NCBI GenBank assembly: GCA_003165495.1
Contig: PMMB01000008.1
Coordinates: 1-5,228 of the forward strand
Reading direction: 5' to 3'
DNA length: 5,228 nt
DNA from: Gammaproteobacteria bacterium
GTDB taxonomy: Bacteria; Pseudomonadota; Gammaproteobacteria; Steroidobacterales; Steroidobacteraceae
Shown here: one piece after another, positions 1 to 4,886 of the stretch
How the letters are laid out: each line of letters opens with the position of its first letter
How positions within the stretch are numbered: the first letter of the stretch is position 1
The notes under the pieces: generated by a model
What the model saw: only the letters and a program-made list of their open reading frames with translations
Databases searched by the model: none
Told to the model about the DNA's origin: nothing
Made by a program: the position numbers and the translations under genes

Positions 1-1
1 G

Positions 2-379
2 AATGAGAATCTCGATTCTTCGCAGCAAATGATCGCCGGCGGCCCGTATACGGTGCGTGCGTACGACATGGGCACGGTCTCCGGCGATACGGGAAATCTG
101 GAAACGGCAGAAATTCGCCGTGAATTGGGCTCGGCTTGGCGAGGGAGGTGGCAGGCGCTCGCGTTCATCGACAGCGAGCAGCTGACGATCAACAAGCATC
201 AGTTCGTGGCGGGAACGAGCAGCGTCACGCTGAGCGGGGTGGGCCTGGGGTTGCGTTGGGCGGGCCCGGCGCAGTGGGTCGCCCAGACTTATCTCGCCAC
301 GCGCATGGGCCCGGCACCGTCAATTGTGGAAAGTCCCACGTCGGTTCGCTTATGGGTCGAGATCAGCAAGGGTTTTTGA
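2..379 (+). CDS. C-terminal part of a TpsB-type (ShlB/FhaC/HecB) two-partner secretion outer-membrane transporter, 5' truncated by the window edge
   Basis: The reading frame is open from the first complete codon (position 2) to a TGA at 377-379, giving 125 visible residues of a family usually about 550-600 long. The start lies outside the window; the ATG at 29 is internal, because the preceding codons (NENLDSSQQ) already match the family. Visible family marks are NLDSS followed by GGPYTVRAYDMG, the loop L6 region whose VRGY-like arginine motif (here VRAY) sits inside the beta-barrel. After it come LETAEIRREL and alternating hydrophobic strands. The last strand, VRLWVEISKGF, ends in phenylalanine, the usual BAM-recognised C-terminal signature of outer-membrane barrels. 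Known role of the family: exporting a large TpsA exoprotein (haemolysin, adhesin or contact-dependent toxin) across the outer membrane. No TpsA gene follows within the window, so the substrate gene must be upstream or elsewhere. No terminator with a T-run is evident after the stop. Confidence 0.88.
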   Translation, partial: NENLDSSQQMIAGGPYTVRAYDMGTVSGDTGNLETAEIRRELGSAWRGRWQALAFIDSEQLTINKHQFVAGTSSVTLSGVGLGLRWAGPAQWVAQTYLATRMGPAPSIVESPTSVRLWVEISKGF

Positions 380-531
380 CAACGGGGGTGACCTCGAATC
401 GTTGAAGGCCGACTTTCTCTTAACATGGCCAACACCGGCCGGTTAGCCTCGGCCCCGAATTTTCCACATAGCGACCGTTCTGGTCTGTCCATAGCAGCCT
501 TCATCGTCGGCGTTTCGCCGAGTGCATCATT

Positions 532-841
532 GAATTTCGCATACCGTCGGCGGGGGCGCCGCCACAATCAGCGCTGCAGCCGGGGGTACTGCATTCGTCT
601 CAGCGGGTATGGTCGGTGTGGCCGTCGCTACGGTTGTCGTCCTGCCTGTCTACTATATAAGAAGTCCGTCATGGCCGAGTTCAAACGCCGGCGGTTGCCG
701 CTACCGTTGACGCTCGCGCCCGGTGAGACGCGGACCGGGAGTGTGTTCTACCCAATGGTGCGACATCCCAGTTCGCTCGAGCTCCGTTGGTCGAGCGAAC
801 CCTCTAGCGGACAGGCGGCACTCCCCCCTCGATTTTCCTAA
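532..841 (+). pseudogene. Frameshifted remnant of a small membrane protein or lipoprotein gene of unknown function
   Basis: Two adjoining frames make sense only together. From 532 to about 656, frame 3 encodes a glycine/alanine-rich hydrophobic stretch (AGMVGVAVATVVVLPVYY) typical of a membrane segment. At 653-658 the sense moves to frame 2, which continues YKKSVMAEFKRRRLPLPLTL, then APGETRTGSVFYPM and SSLELRWSSE to the TAA at 839-841. Losing one base near TACTATA joins them as PVYYYKKSVMAEFKRR. The downstream part resembles the C-terminal region of small proteobacterial proteins with a membrane segment, then a basic stretch and LPLTLAPGE..G..FFPM; this is recalled, not searched. No start codon or N-terminal part could be recovered: frame 3 has stops at 444, at about 492 and just before 532, and nothing is recognisable in 380-531. 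The open frame 425-841 on the same strand covers only the second half meaningfully. Nothing further is recognised at 842-979. Confidence 0.5.
771..800. repeat. Perfect 10-bp inverted repeat with a 10-nt loop
   Basis: GTTCGCTCGA at 771-780 is exactly reverse-complementary to TCGAGCGAAC at 791-800, separated by GCTCCGTTGG. It lies inside the remnant gene, over the codons for SSLELRWSSEP. The stem is GC-rich and could fold as RNA, but no T-run follows on either strand, so an intrinsic terminator is not supported. It may be a by-product of coding constraint (serine and glutamate codons) or a genuine structured site. Confidence 0.6.
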
Positions 842-979
842 AGGGCTCCATGTGCCGACCGAACCTGCCGACAAGCGTCGCACACGCGTACAGGCGGGCA
901 CACGGCACCCGCAGTCCCCTGAACAGGCCAACGGAGCGCGAGCCTCGCTCACGACCCCCGGCCACCACCGTACACGGGC

Positions 980-1441
980 TTATTGCTTGTCGAAGACCAG
1001 CGTATCGTCGTACGTTTTGCCGTCGGTGTGCGTGCCCTTGTTTTTGACCGTGAGCGTCTTGCCGTCTGCCGACACGACGCGGTGCACACTGCCGACCACT
1101 TTGCCGCCCATCTTGAGCGTGAAGTCGCTGGTGTGGGCGTCGATTGCCTTGCCGGCGCCGCTGTCGGCGTCGGGATTGCCGGTCATCGGATGGTCCTTGC
1201 CGTCGTACGTGAGGGTCACATGCATGGACATTTCTTTGCCGTCGGCGCCGAGCATCTTCTGATCGAGGGTCGTGCCGTCGGCGCTCTCGGTGTACACGCG
1301 CGTCGCGCTCTTTGGCGCGGTGCCACTGAACTTCGACTTTGCGACGTTGAGCTTCCATGTGCCGTCGACGGCATCTGCCGCGAACGCGGTGGTGCCGAGG
1401 AACAGCGTGCTGAGCATAGCGATCGCCACAATTCTTACCAT
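980..1441 (-). CDS. Small exported protein of unknown function, probable beta-rich (lipocalin-like) fold
   Basis: A 153-residue protein starting at ATG 1441-1439 and ending at TAA 982-980. Residues 1-21 form a clear Sec signal peptide: a basic residue at 3, a hydrophobic core, and AFA before the expected cleavage at 21/22. The mature part begins ADAVDGTWKLNVAKSKFSG, followed by PKSATRVYTE and many short strands of the type GTWxLN, TLTYDGK, FTLKMGGK and LTVKNKG. That pattern suggests an antiparallel beta barrel or sandwich in the periplasm. There are no cysteines, so no disulfides and no lipobox. Proteins starting with a similar 'D.V.GTWKLN..KSKF....P.S.TR.Y' stretch are common, mostly uncharacterised, exported proteins in Proteobacteria and Acidobacteria. 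I cannot assign an enzyme or ligand. A well-spaced GGGAGA supports the start. It is transcribed in the same direction as the lipoprotein gene but 384 bases away with a palindrome between, so it is probably its own unit. Confidence 0.88.
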   Translation of the reverse strand: MVRIVAIAMLSTLFLGTTAFAADAVDGTWKLNVAKSKFSGTAPKSATRVYTESADGTTLDQKMLGADGKEMSMHVTLTYDGKDHPMTGNPDADSGAGKAIDAHTSDFTLKMGGKVVGSVHRVVSADGKTLTVKNKGTHTDGKTYDDTLVFDKQ

Positions 1442-1447
1442 AGCCCG

Positions 1448-1453
1448 TCTCCC
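1448..1453 (-). promoter_or_regulatory. Ribosome binding site of the small exported protein gene
   Basis: On the minus strand GGGAGA lies six bases before the ATG at 1441-1439. It fixes this start, which also leaves an intact signal peptide. Confidence 0.7.
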
Positions 1454-1706
1454 GTGAATGTTTCGTTCTTACTTAGTGGGCAACCCGCCCCCGGTTGGTC
1501 CGGACGCGGACTGGAGAATATGCGCGCCCAGCCTCGCGGCTGCAAGCGCTGGATCGCCTGCGCTGCGAGCACGGGAACGGCAGTGATTACCGCGCCGCAG
1601 CATGGGCGTGAATCGGACCAGCGCGCCGTCGACTGGCCGACGGTGGAATAGCTGAGTTAAACGCCTGGCGTTACTGTGTTCGGCGTATTCGGAAGCCGCC
1701 ATTCAG

Positions 1707-1764
1707 GAAGGACCGATGTGGGTCGCTATGTATAGCTATACCAAGCGACCCTCTCCGGACTTTC
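1707..1764. repeat. 58-bp imperfect palindrome, possible terminator or protein-binding site
   Basis: Centred between 1735 and 1736. The core is a perfect 12-bp palindrome GTATAGCTATAC (1730-1741). Two mismatched positions separate it from perfect arms GGGTCGCT (1720-1727) and AGCGACCC (1744-1751), so 14 of 16 positions pair in the core. Pairing continues imperfectly outward (GAA at 1707-1709 with TTC at 1762-1764, CCG with CGG), giving 22 of 29 by my count. It lies about 60-120 nt after the stop of the lipoprotein gene on the minus strand, where a transcription end would be expected. No T-run follows on that strand, so it is not a standard intrinsic terminator. Alternatives are a dimeric repressor or recombinase site, or a dispersed palindromic element. 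Confidence 0.7.
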
Positions 1765-1825
1765 GTGACGGGCCGCTTTACGGCGTTAGGATGATCTGCA
1801 TTGAGGTGTCGGGGATCGATCTCCT

Positions 1826-3916
1826 TCAGGGATAGCTGATCACGATGGAGCCATCGCCGCCGATCGCGTTGACAGCACCGCCATTCGTACTCACCGTGAA
1901 AGTCGCTCCGGTAGGCCCGATACTGCCGCCGCCGCCGCCGCCGCCGTCACTGCCAGGGCCGCTGCCGGAACCGCCGCCGCCGCCGTAGCCGCCACCACCG
2001 CCACCGCCGTAGCAACCACTGCCGCCCGCGCCGCCCGCGCCATTGCCGGTACCGCTGCCACCCGCGCCGGTGCCTACGCAACCACCGCCTGTGCCGCCGG
2101 GGCCACCGTTACCGCTGCCGCCCGGGCTGCCAGCCGGTCCCATTCCCGCAGGGCCGCCCGCGCCGCCGATGCCGCCCGAACCGCCGATGCCTTCGGCACC
2201 GATGGTGGCATTGCTGCCATTGCTGCCGCTGCCGGTGCCATTGCCGCCGCCGTCACCGCCGCCGCCGTCGTAGCCGCCAGCACCGCCGCCGCCGCCCGCG
2301 ATGATTTGATAGGCGGTGCCGGCATTGACGTTACTCGAACCGCCGCCACCGCCCGTACGGGTAGAGCCGCCGCCGCCGCCCACGTCGAGGGTGAGCGTAT
2401 CGCCCGCCGCGACGGCCAGCGTCGCAGTCACGATCCCGCCATTGCCGCCGCTAAATCCAATGCCGCCGCCGCCGCCGCCGCCGCCGGTGGCCACAACTTG
2501 AATCGAAGTCACCCCACCCGGCACGGTCCAGGAGTAGGCGCCTGGGGTGGTGAAGCTCAAGACATTCACGCAGTTCGCCGCCACTGTCGTGACGTCGCTG
2601 GTGCCCACCGTGCCGCTGCCGCTACTCACCGTGCAGATCAGTCCGGCGGGCTGGGTCTGAACGGTCACATCGTATGTCGCTCCCGAGGCCACGCCCGTCG
2701 GCATGGTGAACATGGCGGCGTTGGCGGCGACGTCGAGGGTGTCCGTGCCGTTCGCCAGCACCAGACCGCTCGTCGTCAAGCCGCTGATGCTGCCGCCCAC
2801 GGTGTAGGTCGTGATGGCACAGGTGATAGTCACACTGGTGACCGGGCCGGCCGGCATGGTGCCGGTGCCGCCGCTCACCGTGCAGGTGACGCCGGTGGGC
2901 TGTGTCTGCACCGTCACTGCGTACTGACTGCCGTAGGCTACGGCCGCCGGCATCGTGAATGTCGCGGCGTTGGCAGCCACGGTGAGCGTGTCGGTACCGT
3001 TCGCGAGCACGAGGCCGCTCGCCGTCAAGCCGCTGATGCTTCCACCCAGCAGGTAGCTCTGATCGGCACACACGATGGCTACGTTGGTGACCGCCTGGGC
3101 GGGCATCGTGCCGGAGCCGCGGCTCACCGTGCAGGTGAGTCCCGTGGGCTGTGACTGCACCGTCACCGCAAAGTGACTGTCGTAGGCCACTGCCGCCGGC
3201 ATCGTGAAGTTCGTCGCGTTGGCATTCACCGTGAGCGTGTCCGTACCGTTTACGAGCACCAGACCGCTCGTCGTCAAGCCGCTGATCGAACCACCCAAGC
3301 TGAACGGCTGATCGGTACAGCTCACTACCACCGTGCTCACGTTGCTCGCCGGCATCGTCCCGGTGCCTTTGCTCACCGCGCAGGCAAGCCCCACCGGCTG
3401 AGTCTTCACCGTCACCGCATAGCTGCTGCCATTGGCGACCGGAGCGGGAAGGGCGAACGTGCTGGCGCCGGCGTCCACTGTCACCGTCTGATCGCCGTTG
3501 GCCAGCACCAGGCTGGACGCGTTGAGTCCGCTCACCGTTCCGCCCAAGCTAAACGCCTGCTCGGAGCACGCAACCACCACGTTGGCTATATTGGCCGACC
3601 CGGCCGTGCCGCTGCCGCTGGTCACCGTGCACGTCTCTCCCGCGGTTTGCGTCTGCACTGTTACGTCGTAGGCCGAACCGGAATTGAGAATCGATCCGAA
3701 GCTGAAGCTGTTCGCCCCGGAGCTCACGGCGAGCGTCTGCCCGTTGTTGGCGAGCATCAGACCGGATGCGGTGAGTCCGCTCACCGTTCCGCCCAGCGAA
3801 TAGGTGGGCGCTGGGCCATTGCTGTAGCTGGAGCAAGCGGCCATCAAGCCCATGAGTGTGAGGGTCCAAGCAGCGGCGGCGAGTCGAGTCGTTCGGCGAA
3901 TATTGATGGCGCGCAT
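1826..3916 (-). CDS. Predicted outer-membrane lipoprotein with five 83-residue repeats and a glycine-rich C-terminal domain
   Basis: A 696-residue protein from ATG 3916-3914 to TGA 1828-1826. Residues 1-27 are a signal peptide (arginines at 2, 7, 8 and 11, then a hydrophobic core) ending MAAC, so Cys28 is the likely lipidated residue; Met at -3 is slightly off consensus. Ser29 at +2 favours the outer membrane. Five tandem repeats follow (about 39-117, 122-200, 206-283, 288-366 and 371-449). Each runs LGG.(V/I)SGL..SGL.L.NG...L.V, then (Y/F).VTVQTQP.G..CTVS.GSGT, then V..C. Each has two cysteines exactly 21 apart, and the cysteine pairs are 83 apart throughout, suggesting one disulfide per module. 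From 454 a glycine-rich domain opens with SFTTPGAYSWTVPGGVTSI and closes with GGDGSIVISYP at the C-terminus, the pattern of bacterial glycine-rich domains related to the ALK/LTK type. Likely a surface or periplasmic structural or adhesive protein; no catalytic motif seen. The function is inferred, the architecture is seen. Confidence 0.9.
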   Translation of the reverse strand: MRAINIRRTTRLAAAAWTLTLMGLMAACSSYSNGPAPTYSLGGTVSGLTASGLMLANNGQTLAVSSGANSFSFGSILNSGSAYDVTVQTQTAGETCTVTSGSGTAGSANIANVVVACSEQAFSLGGTVSGLNASSLVLANGDQTVTVDAGASTFALPAPVANGSSYAVTVKTQPVGLACAVSKGTGTMPASNVSTVVVSCTDQPFSLGGSISGLTTSGLVLVNGTDTLTVNANATNFTMPAAVAYDSHFAVTVQSQPTGLTCTVSRGSGTMPAQAVTNVAIVCADQSYLLGGSISGLTASGLVLANGTDTLTVAANAATFTMPAAVAYGSQYAVTVQTQPTGVTCTVSGGTGTMPAGPVTSVTITCAITTYTVGGSISGLTTSGLVLANGTDTLDVAANAAMFTMPTGVASGATYDVTVQTQPAGLICTVSSGSGTVGTSDVTTVAANCVNVLSFTTPGAYSWTVPGGVTSIQVVATGGGGGGGGIGFSGGNGGIVTATLAVAAGDTLTLDVGGGGGSTRTGGGGGSSNVNAGTAYQIIAGGGGGAGGYDGGGGDGGGNGTGSGSNGSNATIGAEGIGGSGGIGGAGGPAGMGPAGSPGGSGNGGPGGTGGGCVGTGAGGSGTGNGAGGAGGSGCYGGGGGGGYGGGGGSGSGPGSDGGGGGGGSIGPTGATFTVSTNGGAVNAIGGDGSIVISYP
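1925..1945. repeat. (GCC)7 triplet tract encoding polyglycine
   Basis: Seven uninterrupted GCC units on the plus strand, read as GGC glycine codons in the C-terminal glycine-rich domain (around residues 658-664). Slippage would change length by whole residues without breaking the frame. Confidence 0.8.
2462..2485. repeat. (GCC)8 triplet tract encoding polyglycine
   Basis: Eight uninterrupted GCC units on the plus strand, read as GGC glycine codons just after the VPGGVTSIQVVAT stretch (around residues 478-485). It is the longest pure triplet run in the window. Confidence 0.8.
2570..3802 (-). repeat. Five tandem ~249-bp coding repeats in the lipoprotein gene
   Basis: In gene order the units lie at about 3802-3566, 3553-3317, 3301-3068, 3055-2819 and 2806-2570. 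The repeat-to-repeat period is 246-252 bp, and 249 bp measured cysteine to cysteine. Units 3, 4 and 5 are the most alike in protein and DNA; unit 1 is the most divergent. Units 3 and 5 share an identical 32-base run (3255-3286 and 2757-2788) that differs in unit 4. The array is in frame, so recombination between units would add or remove whole modules. Confidence 0.85.
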
Positions 3917-3924
3917 CGATAGTG

Positions 3925-3930
3925 TTCCTT
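3925..3930 (-). promoter_or_regulatory. Ribosome binding site of the repeat lipoprotein gene
   Basis: AAGGAA on the minus strand, eight bases before the ATG at 3916-3914. It supports this start over later internal methionines (residues 22 and 25), which would destroy the signal peptide. Confidence 0.7.
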
Positions 3931-4078
3931 TTTATCCAAGCCTTCCGAGGCGTGTAAACAGTCGGGTCGCAGGTTAGTGGCGGCCATCGCGACGGAGCGT
4001 GATGTGAAGCGCGAAAGCGGAAAGCGGGTTACCGAAGCAGGGATCCCCCCTCAGGGATTCCCCCGAACAAGATCGCGA

Positions 4079-4228
4079 AGCCGCCAGGCCGAAGATGGCC
4101 GACGAGAATTAATACTGTCGCGCGGCAGGTTTCCCTACGTGGCTAAATATCGTTGGGCGCCTGCCGAGGATGTCGGGCTGATTCTCGCGTTTCGACATCA
4201 GCTCGAAGCTGGTTACAAAGAGAAATAG
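4079..4228 (+). pseudogene. C-terminal remnant of a RelE/ParE-family toxin gene
   Basis: The frame ending at TAG 4226-4228 encodes RSRQAEDGRRELILSRG, then RFPYVAKYRW, then DVGLILAFRHQLEAGY. This is the characteristic second half of ParE/RelE toxins: the '(G)R...DG.REL..SRGR..YV..YR' strands and the closing 'V.IL..RHQ.EAGY'. Family members are about 90-105 residues; only about 49 are recognisable here. The open frame continues upstream to an ATG at 3977, but residues 1-34 of that frame (arginine-rich, with GIPPQGFP) do not resemble the helical N-terminal half, and no other frame supplies it. No ParD/Phd-like antitoxin lies upstream: the lipoprotein gene starts at 3916 on the other strand. I read it as a truncated, probably dead, toxin gene. 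The alternative, a small expressed protein from ATG 3977, has no good RBS that I can see. Confidence 0.65.
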
Positions 4229-4310
4229 TGTCGATCAGTGAGCCGACGTCCTCAAGCGACCGGAAGGGAGAACCCGCTCCACTTCCCGCGCTATTCCCAT
4301 TACCACCGCT

Positions 4311-4622
4311 GCGTATCAAGTAGAGACAAGGTCGCTTACTCGCGCAGTTCGCCGCAATGCCGAACGTTTTCCTTTTCAACTCGCGGCCGAGGAGTCTGGC
4401 TCTTTAAGGAGTAAATTTGGCGCCTTAAAGACTGGGTGCGGAAAGCACCGGAAGTTCGCGCCTTACGTTTTCACAGAGCAGGGTGTCGCCATGCTCTCCT
4501 CGGTTCTCAATAGTAAACGCGCCGTTCAGGTGAACATTGAGATCATGCGGGCATTTGTTCGTTTGCGAGAGACCGTTTCAACGCAAAAAGATTTGGCGCG
4601 CAAACTTATGGCGTGGGCCTAG
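4311..4622 (+). pseudogene. Remnant of an ORF6N-domain protein gene, lacking start and C-terminus
   Basis: Frame 3 is open from 4242 to TAG 4620-4622. From 4311 it reads [20 protein letters not shown], then FQLAAEE, and later [38 protein letters not shown] and DLARKL. This is the ORF6N-domain pattern (phage- and island-borne putative DNA-binding proteins): 'LY.VET..L..AV.RN.ERFP.DFMFQL..EE', then '..YVFTE.G..M...VLNS..AV..NI.IMRAFV.LR'. Seen defects: no ATG or GTG start before the domain (the first ATG is at about 4491), an apparent in-frame loss of the residues between ERFP and FQL (normally .DFM), and an early stop after [10 protein letters not shown], where relatives continue for a further coiled-coil tail. 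It begins just after the toxin remnant and is visibly more A/T-rich than the left part of the window. Probably a decayed mobile-island gene. Confidence 0.7.
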
Positions 4623-4739
4623 TCGAGGGTTGTCCTACGTTGTCCCTCGTAACGCGAAAATTCGCACGCCAATCGAAAGCGGCAGTCCAAGCTTCGCGAA
4701 ACGCTGTGTTTTAAGGGCTCAGATAGGGCGCCCGTTTGC

Positions 4740-4763
4740 GTTCGATTCCCATCGCCCGCTCCA
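4740..4763 (+). other. 3' end of a tRNA-Gly gene without the rest of the tRNA; probable attachment (att) site of an integrated element
   Basis: These 24 bases read like the T-loop to CCA end of a bacterial tRNA-Gly. They run TTCGATT loop (4741-4747), CCCAT T-stem 3' side (4748-4752), CGCCCGC acceptor 3' side (4753-4759), T as discriminator (4760) and CCA (4761-4763). The U73 discriminator with G71 and C70 fits glycine identity. The match stops at once upstream: the T-stem 5' side is TTGCG instead of ATGGG, and no GCGGGCG acceptor strand lies about 74 bases before. So this is not a working tRNA gene. Tyrosine-recombinase elements that integrate into tRNA 3' ends leave exactly such a fragment at their distal end. 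Its plus orientation would place the intact tRNA and the element to the left. Confidence 0.65.
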
Positions 4764-4772
4764 TTCTTAAAA

Positions 4773-4790
4773 CTACGTCAGACGACGTAG
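4773..4790. repeat. Perfect 7-bp hairpin nine bases after the tRNA-Gly fragment
   Basis: CTACGTC (4773-4779), loop AGAC, GACGTAG (4784-4790). It overlaps the right inverted repeat. Its position just after a tRNA 3' end would suit a former tRNA terminator, but only a weak T-containing stretch (CTAATTTGG) follows. Confidence 0.55.
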
Positions 4791-4859
4791 GACAACTAAT
4801 TTGGCACGCAGGTGTTGGCGAAAAATTTGCGCGCGAACGCTGTCCGCACGGGCCGTCGT

Positions 4860-4886
4860 GCCAGGCAATACTGGGTATTGCCTGGC
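4860..4886. terminator. Perfect 11-bp hairpin, possible terminator for the SnoaL-like gene or for plus-strand transcripts
   Basis: GCCAGGCAATA (4860-4870) and TATTGCCTGGC (4876-4886) pair perfectly around a CTGGG loop. It is the strongest short hairpin in the window. It lies 51 bases past the stop of the minus-strand SnoaL-like gene, but the minus strand beyond it (ACGACGGCCCG) has no T-run. The plus strand continues TCTAAACCTTTACTT, a poor U-tract. Terminator function is therefore an inference from position and stability only. Confidence 0.4.

Larger units (their letters stand above)
1442..1825. other. Intergenic stretch without a supportable gene
   Basis: Between the two minus-strand genes. 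The only long open frame (1469-1702, minus) has no Shine-Dalgarno sequence before its ATG and a composition of arginine/alanine-rich shadow type, so I do not call it. The stretch holds a short hairpin (CCGTCG at 1626-1631 with CGACGG at 1638-1643, loop ACTGGC) and the long palindrome listed separately. No convincing sigma-70 promoter for the gene at 1441 could be picked out by eye. Confidence 0.6.
4629..4796. repeat. 16-bp inverted repeats (15/16) bounding a 168-bp segment that contains the tRNA-Gly 3' end
   Basis: GTTGTCCTACGTTGTC at 4629-4644 pairs with GACGACGTAGGACAAC at 4781-4796, with one mismatch (12 perfect outer bases, a mismatch, then three matches). Within the left copy the heptamer GTTGTCC occurs twice as a direct repeat (4629-4635 and 4639-4645). 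The segment carries no gene. It could be a small non-autonomous insertion, or a set of recombinase arm-type binding sites flanking the attachment core. Confidence 0.6.

Noticed and set aside
289..567. Minus-strand open frame overlapping the end of the TpsB gene
   Set aside because: Overlaps a confidently called gene on the other strand, has no RBS or domain signature.
1469..1702. Minus-strand open frame of 77 codons in the intergenic region
   Set aside because: No Shine-Dalgarno sequence before the ATG, no recognisable domain, arginine/alanine-rich shadow-like composition.
1655..1795. Integron attC-like ends (AACGCC near 1659 and GGCGTTAGG near 1783) around the palindrome
   Set aside because: Only six bases pair at the ends, the core does not fit RYYYAAC/GTTRRRY, inner boxes do not pair, and no cassette gene or integrase is present.
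2043..2501. Proline-rich plus-strand open frames (2043-2273 and 2316-2501)
   Set aside because: They are the antisense reading of GGC glycine codons in the lipoprotein's glycine-rich domain; no RBS and no independent signal.
1826..3916. CRISPR array or transposon origin for the repeat region
   Set aside because: The repeats are ~249 bp, degenerate and in frame within one coding sequence; there are no short identical repeats with unique spacers.
2306..3922. Long plus-strand open frames (2306-3154 and 3173-3922), rich in His, Arg and Ala
   Set aside because: Antisense shadows of the repeat region of the lipoprotein gene, mirroring its periodicity.
3930..3958. Sigma-70-like promoter on the minus strand (TTTACA at 3958-3953, 17-bp spacer, ATAAAA at 3935-3930)
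   Set aside because: The -10 would abut the ribosome binding site (3925-3930), so the transcript would start within or after the RBS.
4016..4075. Imperfect repeats of GGGATCCCC/GGGATTCCCC near 4040-4065
   Set aside because: Short, low-complexity and not consistent as a stem or operator.
4690..4763. A complete tRNA gene ending at 4763
   Set aside because: Only the last 24 bases fit; the T-stem 5' side mismatches and no acceptor 5' strand, D-arm or anticodon arm is present.
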